Origin: Laceyella putida
GTDB lineage: Bacteria; Bacillota; Bacilli; Thermoactinomycetales; Thermoactinomycetaceae
Direction: 5' to 3'
DNA: 64,000 nt
Assembly: GCF_042665195.1 (NCBI RefSeq)
Contig: NZ_JBHTBW010000062.1
Location: 62,001-126,000, forward strand
Under the pieces are notes generated by a model that was not told the origin of the DNA, ran no database searches, and saw nothing but the letters and a program-made list of their open reading frames with translations. A program made the position numbers and the translations under genes. This document shows positions 35,523 through 42,928 of this stretch, in pieces; the stretch's first letter is position 1, and each line of letters opens with the position of its first letter.

Positions 35523-36161
35523 GTGGAAGGGAAAACACATGTGGCCATCGGCATGGCGACGGGGGTGGCTTTGGCGTGCGGCGCAGGGGATACCGGTGAT
35601 GTGGCTGCCTTAAGCTTAACTGTCGTTACGGCGGCGGTTGGGTCGTTATTGCCTGATATTGATGAGGATGGGAGCTTGATCAATAACTTTATCTTTCCAT
35701 CGCTGAAACGAAATTACCGTTCGTTTGCGTTAGCGGCCATTGGCGCGGTGATGGTGTTGTTTTATTTCCTCAAAGGACTCCCCGCGTGGGTGCTTTGGTT
35801 GGGAATCTATGCGGCCGGGGTCGCTTACATACCGCATCGGACGGCCACGCACTCGCTGTTGGCCTGCGCTTATGTCGGATGGGTTACCTATACGATTGCC
35901 CCCGCTTATACCTGGGCGGTTGTGTTGGGGTATTTATCCCACTTGATCGCAGATACGATGACCAGTGCCGGGGTCCCCTATTTATGGCCTTACAAAAAGA
36001 AATTTAATCTCAAAGGTTTTGGCATAAAAGTCAAAACGGGAGGCGCCGGCGATCAACTCATTGGGACGGTGGCCATCATTGTGGCGGCGTTGGGCTTTGT
36101 TTATCTGGTCGGGCAGATTCTCTATGATGAAGCGGTAACGGCGGGATGGTTTTCCTCATAA
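35523..36161 (+). CDS. YdjM/YfhP-family membrane metal-dependent hydrolase
   Basis: Integral membrane protein of the PF04307 family (annotated as inner-membrane metal-dependent hydrolases, often LexA-regulated), 212 residues from GTG 35523 behind GGGAGGAG. Family motifs are the N-terminal THVAIGMATG, the acidic LLPDIDEDGS, the His pair in PHRTATHSL and a third in LGYLSHLIADTMTSAGVPYLWP. Several hydrophobic helices lie between them. It probably acts on lipid or wall material, but the substrate is unknown. It occupies the ytxB position before ytxC. Confidence 0.85.
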   Translation: MEGKTHVAIGMATGVALACGAGDTGDVAALSLTVVTAAVGSLLPDIDEDGSLINNFIFPSLKRNYRSFALAAIGAVMVLFYFLKGLPAWVLWLGIYAAGVAYIPHRTATHSLLACAYVGWVTYTIAPAYTWAVVLGYLSHLIADTMTSAGVPYLWPYKKKFNLKGFGIKVKTGGAGDQLIGTVAIIVAALGFVYLVGQILYDEAVTAGWFSS

Positions 36162-36166
36162 TCCAG

Positions 36167-36200
36167 GACCGGGCTTTTGTTTTTGCCTGGTCTTTCTTTA
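36167..36200 (+). terminator. Terminator after the membrane hydrolase
   Basis: GACCGGGC / GCCTGGTC stem with one G-T pair and a T-rich loop, then TTTCTTTA. Confidence 0.75.
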
Positions 36201-36273
36201 TTGATTGAAGTATACACTTCCTTTCTCGCCCATATACTATTATCAAATTGGGTAGGGAGAAAGGAGGAGCTAG

Positions 36274-37167
36274 GTGACTTATGTGATCTCGCTAGATCAT
36301 CACGATCGCGCGAAAATCATTTGTTTAAGCGCATATTTAAAGGAATGTGTCGCCCTGTTCCAAGAAAAAGTGTTGGGTTGCCACATAGATGAATCGGTAT
36401 GGGGAACTCGGTATATGTGCACCATAGCGGTTGAACGCCGGAGCCGCTTGCAAGAGAGAGAATTTCGCAAACGATTGGGGCGGGCCGTTGCTGAATTTGT
36501 ATGTGAGCACTTAGAACCGGAGATGATTCGTGAGATCATTCAACACGAACATGGGTTAAGGCAACCGGAAGAAGTGCAACAGATTGAAAGCCAGGTGAGA
36601 CGCTTACTGGAAACTAGTGCTTGGGAATACGCGAAAGTCGTCTACGCCAACCGCCGGGACAAAATTGCCCGTCAACTCACTTCTTTTCTGAAAGAGTCTG
36701 CCCAATTATCCGTTGACGGCTTCGCGCGATTTCGGATGAAGACCTACCGCTATGTGTTGGCTACGTGTGTGCAAGAGGCTGTACATGACTATTTATTGGA
36801 TCAAGAATACAAAGAGTTTATCCACCTGTTGCGCTCATTTGTGGAGATTCAACCGCCCAAGCTGGATTTTGTGCACCTGATCCATGAAGGAAGGGGGGAT
36901 TTCCGGCTGTTGCATGCCGATGGCACACCACTGGTGATAAAAGAGGGAAACGACACCCTGAAAGAGATGTTTGAATATTCCTTATCGCGTGAGGATATGA
37001 TTGTCAGCACCTTGTTGTCGGTGGTCCCGCAGGAAATCTGTTTGCATACGCAAGACCCCCAAGAAAATGTGATTCGCACCCTGATTCAAATCTTTGAGGG
37101 GCGTTTGCGCCTGTGTGGAGGGTGCCATCACTGTGGGGAATCGGCTCATTGCCGCGAAGATGCATAG
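36274..37167 (+). CDS. ytxC: Sporulation protein YtxC
   Basis: 297-residue cytoplasmic protein of the YtxC family, annotated as a putative sporulation protein; its biochemical role is unknown. It is mostly helical, with the conserved core SVDGFARFRMKTYRYVL and CVQEAVHDYLLDQEYKEFIHLLRSFVEIQ. A Cys/His-rich tail CGGCHHCGESAHCRED could bind metal and is worth noting. It starts at GTG behind AAGGAGGAG. The thrS gene that usually follows ytxC is absent. Confidence 0.88.
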   Translation: MTYVISLDHHDRAKIICLSAYLKECVALFQEKVLGCHIDESVWGTRYMCTIAVERRSRLQEREFRKRLGRAVAEFVCEHLEPEMIREIIQHEHGLRQPEEVQQIESQVRRLLETSAWEYAKVVYANRRDKIARQLTSFLKESAQLSVDGFARFRMKTYRYVLATCVQEAVHDYLLDQEYKEFIHLLRSFVEIQPPKLDFVHLIHEGRGDFRLLHADGTPLVIKEGNDTLKEMFEYSLSREDMIVSTLLSVVPQEICLHTQDPQENVIRTLIQIFEGRLRLCGGCHHCGESAHCREDA

Positions 37168-37263
37168 GGCATACATAGAGGGGTGAATTTTTTCCATTTG
37201 ACGCAGGCGTTGTTTTCCGGTAAGCTAATACACGTTGATTCCGGGAAGCGACATTCAGTATCC

Positions 37264-37293
37264 TTGACATATGACTTGTCTGTATGCTAACAT
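37264..37293 (+). promoter_or_regulatory. Promoter of the infC operon
   Basis: TTGACA (37264-37269), an 18-base spacer and TAACAT (37288-37293) place transcription start just before the L20 leader. Confidence 0.55.
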
Positions 37294-37310
37294 AATCACA
37301 TCTTATTTAA

Positions 37311-37438
37311 GTAGAGGCGCCCGCTTCTCACCTGTTCGACGCAAGTGGCAGTTGGCAGGTCCATGGTTCGGAAGACACATTTCCTATGTTTCACTAGGGA
37401 AATCAAATGTGGGCGCATAAAACGCCCACATTTTTTAT
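37311..37438 (+). ncRNA. L20 leader (autoregulatory attenuator of infC-rpmI-rplT)
   Basis: The leader contains the conserved blocks CTCACCTGTTCGACG, GGCAGGTCCATGGTTCGGA and CACATTTCC of the Bacillales L20 leader. It ends in a terminator, AAATGTGGGCG / CGCCCACATTT plus T-run (37405-37438). CCACATTT of the terminator and the upstream segments can form alternative pairings. In B. subtilis ribosomal protein L20 binds this RNA and promotes termination, so excess L20 shuts the operon off. Confidence 0.88.
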
Positions 37439-37471
37439 TTGCCTAAATATTTTTTTCGGAGGTGGCAGGTT

Positions 37472-37987
37472 ATCAGCAAGGATCAACAACACCAAGTAAA
37501 CGAGGCGATTCGCGCTCGTGAGGTTCGCTTGATTGGAGTCGATGGGGCACAGTTGGGAATTAAATCGCTCAGAGAGGCGCTGCAGTTAGCGCAAGAAGCG
37601 AACCTGGATCTGGTGAATGTAGCCCCGCAAGCGAAACCGCCGGTTTGTCGTATCATGGACTATGGGAAGTTCCGTTACGAGCAAAGCAAGCGGGAGAAAG
37701 AAGCTCGCAAGAACCAAAAGATCGTTCAGATCAAAGAAGTGCGCTTGAGTCCGACAATCGAAGAAAATGACGTTCAGACCAAGTTGAACCACGTGAAGAA
37801 GTTCTTGCAAAGTGGGAACAAAGTCAAATTGTCGATTCGCTTCCGCGGTCGGGAGATCACACACCAAGAGATTGGACGCAGAATCTTGGACCGTCTGGCC
37901 GGCGAAGTGAAAGACATCTCTGATGTTGAGCGCCAGCCAAAACTGGAAGGTCGCCAAATGATCATGATCTTAACACCGAAACAGTAA
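37472..37987 (+). CDS. infC: Translation initiation factor IF-3 (AUC start)
   Basis: IF-3 keeps the 30S subunit free and proofreads the start codon. 171 residues beginning (M)SKDQQHQVNEAIRAREVRLI. No ATG, GTG or TTG fits: GGAGGTGG (37458-37465) lies 6 bases before ATC 37472, which coincides with the conserved MSKD-type start of other IF-3 proteins. A rare AUC/AUU-class start is the known autoregulatory device, because IF-3 itself rejects it. Core motifs are CRIMDYGKFRYEQ and EVRLSPTIEENDVQTK. First of infC-rpmI-rplT. Confidence 0.93.
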   Translation: MSKDQQHQVNEAIRAREVRLIGVDGAQLGIKSLREALQLAQEANLDLVNVAPQAKPPVCRIMDYGKFRYEQSKREKEARKNQKIVQIKEVRLSPTIEENDVQTKLNHVKKFLQSGNKVKLSIRFRGREITHQEIGRRILDRLAGEVKDISDVERQPKLEGRQMIMILTPKQ

Positions 37988-38006
37988 TTGCAAGGAGGAA
38001 CATCCA

Positions 38007-38204
38007 ATGCCAAAAATGAAAACGAAACGCTCCGCAGCAAAGCGTTTTAAGAAAACGGGTACCGGCAAAGTGAAACGCAATCACGCGTTCAAACGCCACT
38101 TGCTCTCAGGTAAAACGGCGAAACGCAAACGCCATCTGCGTAAAGATGCCGTCATGCACTCTGGTGACGTTAAACGCATTGAGCAATTGATCACTTACAT
38201 GTAA
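38007..38204 (+). CDS. rpmI: 50S ribosomal protein L35
   Basis: 65-residue, very basic ribosomal protein. The N-terminus PKMKTKRSAAKRFKKTGTGK and the middle LSGKTAKRKRHLRK are diagnostic. CAAGGAGG sits 9 bases before the ATG. It is co-transcribed with infC and rplT. Confidence 0.97.
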   Translation: MPKMKTKRSAAKRFKKTGTGKVKRNHAFKRHLLSGKTAKRKRHLRKDAVMHSGDVKRIEQLITYM

Positions 38205-38248
38205 TGGACCCGCTAAGATAGAAAGGTTTACTTCAGGAGGGATTTACA

Positions 38249-38602
38249 GTGGCAAGAGTAAAAGGTGGTACCGTGACTCGCGCTCGTCGCAAAAAGGTAC
38301 TGAAACTGGCTAGAGGTTATTTTGGTTCCAAACACAGACTGTTTAAGACCGCGAAACAACAAGTGATGAAATCTTTGATGTACGCTTACCGCGATCGTCG
38401 CCAACGCAAGCGTGATTTCCGCAGACTGTGGATCACCCGCATCAACGCGGCAGCGCGCTTGAACGGTCTGTCCTATAATAAATTCATGCACGGTTTGAAA
38501 GTGGCTGGCGTCGACATCAACCGCAAAATGTTGGCTGAGCTGGCCGTAACCGACGCAAAAGCATTTGCTGATCTGGCTAACATCGCGAAAAACGCGAAGT
38601 AA
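38249..38602 (+). CDS. rplT: 50S ribosomal protein L20
   Basis: 117-residue ribosomal protein that assembles on 23S rRNA and represses its own operon through the leader at 37311-37438. Signatures are ARVKGGTVTRARRKKVLKLA, GYFGSKHRLFKTAKQQVMKS and LWITRINAAARLNGLSYNKF. It starts at GTG 38249 behind AGGAGGG. Strong terminator downstream. Confidence 0.97.
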   Translation: MARVKGGTVTRARRKKVLKLARGYFGSKHRLFKTAKQQVMKSLMYAYRDRRQRKRDFRRLWITRINAAARLNGLSYNKFMHGLKVAGVDINRKMLAELAVTDAKAFADLANIAKNAK

Positions 38603-38619
38603 TCATACGGCAATCATCC

Positions 38620-38668
38620 AGAACCCCTTGGTCTTAACACAGGCCAAGGGGTTCTTTCTGTTCTTTGC
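38620..38668 (+). terminator. Terminator of infC-rpmI-rplT
   Basis: A 12-bp stem AGAACCCCTTGG / CCAAGGGGTTCT is followed by a T-rich tail. Confidence 0.88.
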
Positions 38669-38731
38669 TTTTTGGATGGGTGTTTCAAGCATTTCATGCC
38701 CGTGATGCCGCGGTGTGATCAAAAAGGGGGA

Positions 38732-39154
38732 TTAGTCCCAGTTTATTTTATGCAATAAGTTGAGGAGCGTTGCGATTTCATCGGTGGCAAGGTGTTCAAA
38801 CTTCGCCCGGAAGTATTCGGATTTTTTGCGTGAGAGTTCCTCGATCAAGTGTTGCCCTTGCTCGCTGATGTGAAGCTCAACTACGCGTTTGTCCAATTGC
38901 GAGCGTTTGCGATAAGCCAAGTTTTTCTTTTCCAGATGGTCGGCAACGTGGGTGATGTGACTGACCGAGCAATCAAATTCTTGCGCGAGCGCCGTCACGA
39001 TTTGCGGACTCTTGTCTTGCAAACTTTTCAATACGTTAAATTCGGCTCCATTGATTTTTTCTTCCCAGATATCCGCCAAATCTTTGCGCATTTGACGAAT
39101 GATATGGCGAAAAGATTGTTCCAATTCCAAAATCATTTCTAATCGATCTGACAT
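38732..39154 (-). CDS. MarR family transcriptional regulator
   Basis: Winged-helix regulator of 140 residues. The dimerisation helix comes first (MILELEQSFRHIIRQM), then NGAEFNVLKSLQD, the recognition helix in FDCSVSHITHVADHLEKKNLA and the wing with KRSQLDKRVVELHISEQG. AAGGAG lies 7 bases before the ATG. MarR proteins usually control adjacent genes, but the immediate surroundings hold only a pseudogene and a tiny Cys-rich gene, so its target is unclear. Confidence 0.88.
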   Translation of the reverse strand: MSDRLEMILELEQSFRHIIRQMRKDLADIWEEKINGAEFNVLKSLQDKSPQIVTALAQEFDCSVSHITHVADHLEKKNLAYRKRSQLDKRVVELHISEQGQHLIEELSRKKSEYFRAKFEHLATDEIATLLNLLHKINWD

Positions 39155-39335
39155 GTCGGATCTCCTTAAGTGCTTGTTTCATCAAGTCAAGTAATTTGTG
39201 CTGTGCTGTATTATAACGTTCAAATGATGTTTCGGCAATGGAAATTTTATAACACTTAATTAAGGGTCGATGAAGAAAAAAACTCCTGCTTACTGGCAGA
39301 AGATAATAGGGAATGTGAATTATTTTTGGACGGAA

Positions 39336-39482
39336 CTTGCTTTCCTGATGCAAACGATTCACTGAGCTGACGGCATAGGTAAATGAAGAGTCTTTGGCTG
39401 TGCGGTCCAGATAGGTTTGCCGTGAAGCCGTTTTGCGCACCGTCGCGATGATCGCTTCGGGTTTGGAAGCATCCGGTTTGCC
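39336..39482 (-). pseudogene. C-terminal remnant of a family 10-like (YngK-type) glycosyl hydrolase
   Basis: A minus-strand frame without start reads GKPDASKPEAIIATVRKTAS, then YLDRTAKDSSFTYAVSSVNR and LHQESK. This is the fibronectin-like C-terminal end seen in secreted YngK/GHL10 enzymes (ATVRKT...YLDRTA...YAVTAVDRLHNES). The catalytic barrel is missing, and past the Lys the frame drifts on without a stop into marR. The neighbouring terminator at 39486-39519 marks the other edge. It is a relic, named from remembered family patterns. Confidence 0.6.
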
Positions 39483-39485
39483 TGT

Positions 39486-39519
39486 AAAAAAGAAAAAACC
39501 AGTCTGGCCGACTGGTTTT
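39486..39519 (-). terminator. Terminator of the Cys-rich small gene
   Basis: AAAACCAGTC / GACTGGTTTT stem with a 5-base loop; on the minus strand it runs into TTTTTTCTTTTTT. Confidence 0.88.
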
Positions 39520-39542
39520 GTGGATTACGTTTGGTGTTCATG

Positions 39543-39632
39543 TCACTTCTTGCAATCGCAATCCGGGCATTTGCAATCAGGGGTACCACATTTGCTACAT
39601 TTGGAAGTGCGAGGAACGAAGAGCTTGTTCAT
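39543..39632 (-). CDS. Cys-rich 29-residue metallothionein-like protein
   Basis: I do not recognise a named family. The protein is 29 residues, with a basic/hydrophobic start MNKLFVPRTSK followed by CSKCGTPDCKCPDCDCKK. The six Cys follow CxxC-x4-CxC-x2-CxC, dense enough to hold one or two soft metal ions such as zinc, copper or cadmium. It has an excellent ribosome-binding site (GGAGGTG, 6 bases before ATG), its own promoter and a terminator with a long T-run, so it is very likely a real monocistronic gene. A metal-storage or metal-sensing role is inferred from Cys content only. Confidence 0.75.
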   Translation of the reverse strand: MNKLFVPRTSKCSKCGTPDCKCPDCDCKK

Positions 39633-39652
39633 CCGGTTCACCTCCAATGCGA

Positions 39653-39713
39653 AATGGAATGACAAGAGGTGATTCTCATCATTCCATTATATTTTATTAT
39701 ATTATTCTTCCAA
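39653..39713 (-). promoter_or_regulatory. Promoter and palindrome of the Cys-rich gene
   Basis: On the minus strand TTGGAA (39713-39708), a 16-base spacer and TATAAT (39691-39686) form a promoter. Just downstream, AATGGAATGA (39653-39662) and TCATTCCATT (39679-39688) are perfect 10-base inverted arms 16 bases apart, reaching into the -10. This suits a repressor operator or a leader hairpin. Confidence 0.6.
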
Positions 39714-39765
39714 TGTAAATTGAATATTCCTAATTTAGAGAAAAAAGAGAATGAAATATTTATGC

Positions 39766-39794
39766 CCGCCCCTTCCATCTTGATAAGGAGGCGG
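39766..39794 (-). terminator. Hairpin after thiE
   Basis: CCGCCCCTT pairs with AAGGAGGCGG with one bulge; AT-rich sequence follows on the minus strand, without a proper T-run. Confidence 0.45.
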
Positions 39795-39821
39795 ACTTGA
39801 TGCGGGGCATTGGAACCGGGA

Positions 39822-40454
39822 TTACAGCTCCCTCAATTGCCGGGCAGAAAGCTCAGGGGAGTCGGCTCGGGTAATTGCGGAGATGACGGCGATCCCATCG
39901 GCGCCGGCTTGAAATACTGCCGCGCCATTTTGGCAAGTAATCCCGCCAATGCCGACGATGGGAAAGGTTCCGATCGCTTGACGGATTTCGGCAAGGGCGC
40001 TGGGGCCAATCGGTTTCCGCGCGTCTGGCTTACTTGTGGTGGCAAACATCGGTCCAACGCCGAGATAATCGGCCCCCTCTTGCATCGCTTGTTTTGCTTC
40101 GGCGATGTTGCGGGCCGAAACGCCAACCAAGCTGGACGGTGGAAGGATGCGCCTTACCTCGGGAACGGGCAGGTCGTCTTGGCCCAGATGGACTCCGTCC
40201 GCTTCAAGAATCATGGCCAGATCAACCCGGTCATTCACCAGGAATGGAATCCGGTGCGAGCGACAAAGGCTGCGCAGGGTTTTGCCCAATTGCACGGTTT
40301 CGCTCAAGTTGAGCACGGAATGTTTCTCGCGAAATTGAAACATGGTAATTCCGCCGGCGATGGCGGCCCGCAAAACTTCAGCGGGATCATGGTGTGGGCA
40401 ATCTTGGCTCCCCATGACCAGATATAATCGCAAGTCTTGCGGTTTAATCGGCAT
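39822..40454 (-). CDS. thiE: Thiamine phosphate synthase
   Basis: Joins hydroxymethylpyrimidine diphosphate and thiazole phosphate to thiamine monophosphate. The start is ATG 40454 behind AAGGAGGTGA, giving 210 residues (MPIKPQDLRLYLVMG); a longer in-frame reading would run deep into thiD. TIM-barrel motifs: FQFREKH, FLVNDRVDLA, ADGVHLGQDDL, DYLGVGPMFATTSK and VGIGGIT. It overlaps the thiD end by 11 bases in a two-gene operon. Confidence 0.95.
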   Translation of the reverse strand: MPIKPQDLRLYLVMGSQDCPHHDPAEVLRAAIAGGITMFQFREKHSVLNLSETVQLGKTLRSLCRSHRIPFLVNDRVDLAMILEADGVHLGQDDLPVPEVRRILPPSSLVGVSARNIAEAKQAMQEGADYLGVGPMFATTSKPDARKPIGPSALAEIRQAIGTFPIVGIGGITCQNGAAVFQAGADGIAVISAITRADSPELSARQLREL

Positions 40455-41259
40455 CAGGCTCACCTCCTTGACGATGCGCCCAATGATTGGTTGGTCCGTG
40501 TCCGCGCCCCAATGGCAATGAGTGGGCAATCGCCGCGGCAATGAACCGCTTGGCTTGGCTCACGGCTTTGGCAAGGGTAACGCCACGGGCCAGATAGGCG
40601 GCAATCGCCGCGGAAAATGTGCATCCCGTTCCATGGGTATGGGGGGTATTCACCCGAGGGGCGCGAAGGAAGCAAAATTCTTTTCCATCATAAAAGAGAT
40701 CGATGGCTTCCTCCCCCTCCAAATGTCCTCCTTTGATCACCACCGAGCGGGCGCCGAGAGCATGCAAGGATTGGGCCGCTTTTTTGCGCGCATCCAGATG
40801 GTCGAGTGAGGTTTCCGTTAAAGCCTCCGCTTCCGCGATGTTAGGGGTAATCACCGTGGCAAGGGGAATCAGCTCTTCTATGTATTGCTTTTTGGCAGAT
40901 TGGTCCAATAACAAATGCCCGCTCGTTGACACCATGACTGGATCAATGACCAATGGAAACAATTGGTGTTCTTTTACTTTGCGAGCGACCAACGCTGTGA
41001 TCTCCGCGTTGGCCAACATGCCGGTTTTGGTCGCATGGACGCCGATATCCGTCACGACGGCGTCGATTTGCTTGGCGATTGAGGCGAGCGGGAGGGTTTG
41101 GACATCAAACACCCCCAGCGTATTCTGTGCCGTTACGGCAGTGATCGCGGTCATGCCATAAACTTGAAGTTCTTGAAATGTTTTTAGATCCGCTTGAATT
41201 CCAGCGCCCCCGCCACTGTCTGAGCCAGCGATCGTCAGGGCCCGTGCCAGTTGGGTCAT
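40444..41259 (-). CDS. thiD: Hydroxymethylpyrimidine/phosphomethylpyrimidine kinase
   Basis: Ribokinase-fold kinase, 271 residues, that phosphorylates HMP twice for thiamine synthesis. Signatures: the N-terminal IAGSDSGGGAGIQADLKTF substrate loop, VIDPVMVSTSGHLLL, TPNIAEAEALT, and the anion-hole/catalytic VNTPHTHGTGCTFSAAIAA. AGGTGA lies 7 bases before the ATG. The upstream 180 bases show no TPP riboswitch, unusual for a thiamine operon. Confidence 0.95.
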   Translation of the reverse strand: MTQLARALTIAGSDSGGGAGIQADLKTFQELQVYGMTAITAVTAQNTLGVFDVQTLPLASIAKQIDAVVTDIGVHATKTGMLANAEITALVARKVKEHQLFPLVIDPVMVSTSGHLLLDQSAKKQYIEELIPLATVITPNIAEAEALTETSLDHLDARKKAAQSLHALGARSVVIKGGHLEGEEAIDLFYDGKEFCFLRAPRVNTPHTHGTGCTFSAAIAAYLARGVTLAKAVSQAKRFIAAAIAHSLPLGRGHGPTNHWAHRQGGEPDAD

Positions 41260-41442
41260 GTTCGTTCACCTATCTTTCTCTTAGTCGACACCCGATGTCA
41301 TTAATTTATACTATAATATTCTATCAGAAATCATTTGCTTGAATTAAATTGAGAATAATCTAATTTTATAAAAAATAAACGAATCGAGGATATAGAAATT
41401 TGCATGCTTTTATTGTAACATTTAAAAGAAGGAGTGTGAAAA

Positions 41443-42135
41443 ATGGCCAACAAACACAAGAAGAAAAAGCTATCTGATCAGATGAGCACAATCACCATGG
41501 TTACGGTTTTGCTTGTCTTTTTGGGCTTGGGTATATTTGCCGTGCTGCAATCTGTGGCGCAAAGCGGAGAACAAGCAGGGGCAAAGGTGAATATCAATTA
41601 CGAAGGGCAACCCAGCATCGGAAACGCGAATGCTCCAGTCAAACTGGTTGAATTTGGCGACTTTAAGTGTCCAACCTGTAAGGCGTTTCATGATATGATT
41701 TATCCTCAATTGAAAAAAGATTATATCGATACGGGTAAAGTGCAAATGACCTTTATCAACTATCAGTTTTTGGGTGAAGACTCGGTGACCGCCGGGATTG
41801 CGGGTGAATCGATTTTCAAGCAGAATCCGGAAGCCTTCTGGAAGTTCTATGACGCGATTTACACGCATCAAGGCAAAGAATCAGAAAAATGGGCGACACC
41901 CGAATTTTTGGTTGACCTGACCAAGAAGAACATTCCGGAAGTGAATGCCGAGCAATTGAGCAAAGACCTGCTGGGCAAAGCCTACGAAAAAGAAGTGCTC
42001 GCTGATAACAAGCTGGCCCAAAACTATAAAGTGGACGGAGTTCCCGCCATATTTGTCAATGGCACCAAATTAGAGAACGGCATGGACTATGAAGCGTTGA
42101 AAAAAGCGATCGATGCGGAGTTGAAGAAAAAATAG
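41443..42135 (+). CDS. bdbD: BdbD-type thiol-disulfide oxidoreductase (DsbA-like)
   Basis: Extracytoplasmic membrane-anchored oxidase that introduces disulfides into secreted proteins. 230 residues: a basic N-terminus, one membrane anchor (about 16-36), then a DsbA/thioredoxin fold with the active site FKCPTCKAFHD (CPTC) and the cis-Pro in DGVPAIFVNG. Directly followed by bdbC, its redox partner. The pair could oxidise the Cys-containing subtilase at 56001-57125, which is an inference. Good ribosome-binding site AAGGAGTG. Confidence 0.92.
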   Translation: MANKHKKKKLSDQMSTITMVTVLLVFLGLGIFAVLQSVAQSGEQAGAKVNINYEGQPSIGNANAPVKLVEFGDFKCPTCKAFHDMIYPQLKKDYIDTGKVQMTFINYQFLGEDSVTAGIAGESIFKQNPEAFWKFYDAIYTHQGKESEKWATPEFLVDLTKKNIPEVNAEQLSKDLLGKAYEKEVLADNKLAQNYKVDGVPAIFVNGTKLENGMDYEALKKAIDAELKKK

Positions 42136-42155
42136 GAGAGGAATTTTAAACTACG

Positions 42156-42590
42156 ATGAGGCGAATCTTATCTACATACGGCCTGTATTTTGCCTGGGTT
42201 GTTTCGCTTGCCGCCACAGGGGGGAGCCTGTTTTTCAGTGAAGTGTTGGGCTTTATCCCATGCACACTTTGTTGGTATCAGCGTATCCTGATGTATCCGC
42301 AAGTGATTTTGCTCGGGATTGCTTCCTATCGCAATGATCGTCATATCATCCCTTATGTGCTACCCATGTCAGTGCTGGGGAGCTGCGTTTCGCTGTGGCA
42401 TTATCTGGAACAAAAAGTGCCGGGCTTTGCCGAACTCCTGCCTTGCCGCGTCGGCGTGCCTTGCGCGCAAACCCATATCGACTGGTTTGGGTTCATCACG
42501 ATTCCCTTTTTGGCCTTGGTTGCTTTTATCCTCATCATCGTCTTTCTCTCATTTGCCCGCAAAGAAACGGGCGAAGCCCAAGCTGATTGA
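42156..42590 (+). CDS. bdbC: BdbC-type disulfide bond formation protein (DsbB-like)
   Basis: Membrane quinone reductase that reoxidises BdbD. 144 residues with four membrane helices, the first Cys pair in PCTLCWYQRILMYPQ and the second in LLPCRVGVPCAQTHIDWFG. AGGAGAGG precedes the ATG. It is 20 bases after bdbD, and the two form one operon. Confidence 0.94.
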   Translation: MRRILSTYGLYFAWVVSLAATGGSLFFSEVLGFIPCTLCWYQRILMYPQVILLGIASYRNDRHIIPYVLPMSVLGSCVSLWHYLEQKVPGFAELLPCRVGVPCAQTHIDWFGFITIPFLALVAFILIIVFLSFARKETGEAQAD

Positions 42591-42694
42591 ATAAACGGGC
42601 ACTTTTCCCTTGGCATTTGCCGGAGCCTGTTGTGGCAGGAGATACATAGATTATGTATTGTAATGTCACAACGAAGGGAAAGGGAGTAGACTTG

Positions 42695-42868
42695 ATGAAA
42701 ACAGGGCCTATCAAGACAAGCGGTATTGGTGGGTTTGGGGGATTTGGAGGCATTGGGGTCGCTATTGCCATTGCCATCCTCGTCATCCTGATTATCGCCT
42801 TCTTCTGCTTCTGGGGTTTCTTCGGCTTTGGCGGTGGTTTTGGCTTCCCCGATGGAGGGTTCTTTTAA
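42695..42868 (+). CDS. Gly/Phe-rich 57-residue membrane protein
   Basis: Unrecognised small protein. A Gly-rich head (SGIGGFGGFGGIG) leads into one long hydrophobic helix (VAIAIAILVILIIAFFCFWGFF), then a Gly/Phe tail ending PDGGFF. The start is ATG 42695 behind GGGAG; an earlier ATG at 42653 has no site. The layout recalls small Gly-rich sporulation membrane proteins of the YjcZ kind, and the spore gene sspI lies next door, but I cannot assign it. It has a terminator of its own. Confidence 0.6.
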   Translation: MKTGPIKTSGIGGFGGFGGIGVAIAIAILVILIIAFFCFWGFFGFGGGFGFPDGGFF

Positions 42869-42889
42869 TCAAATATGGGTAAAAGAAGG

Positions 42890-42928
42890 CAAGCCTGTTC
42901 ATCATGGAAGAACAGGCTTGTTCTTGTT
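42890..42928. terminator. Bidirectional terminator before sspI
   Basis: CAAGCCTGTTC / GAACAGGCTTG stem with T-rich tails on both strands; it abuts the sspI stop. Confidence 0.8.

Noticed and set aside
39800..39874. 24-codon plus-strand ORF with AAGGAGG 8 bases upstream
   Set aside because: The Shine-Dalgarno is one arm of the hairpin behind thiE and the frame runs antisense into thiE; probably coincidence.
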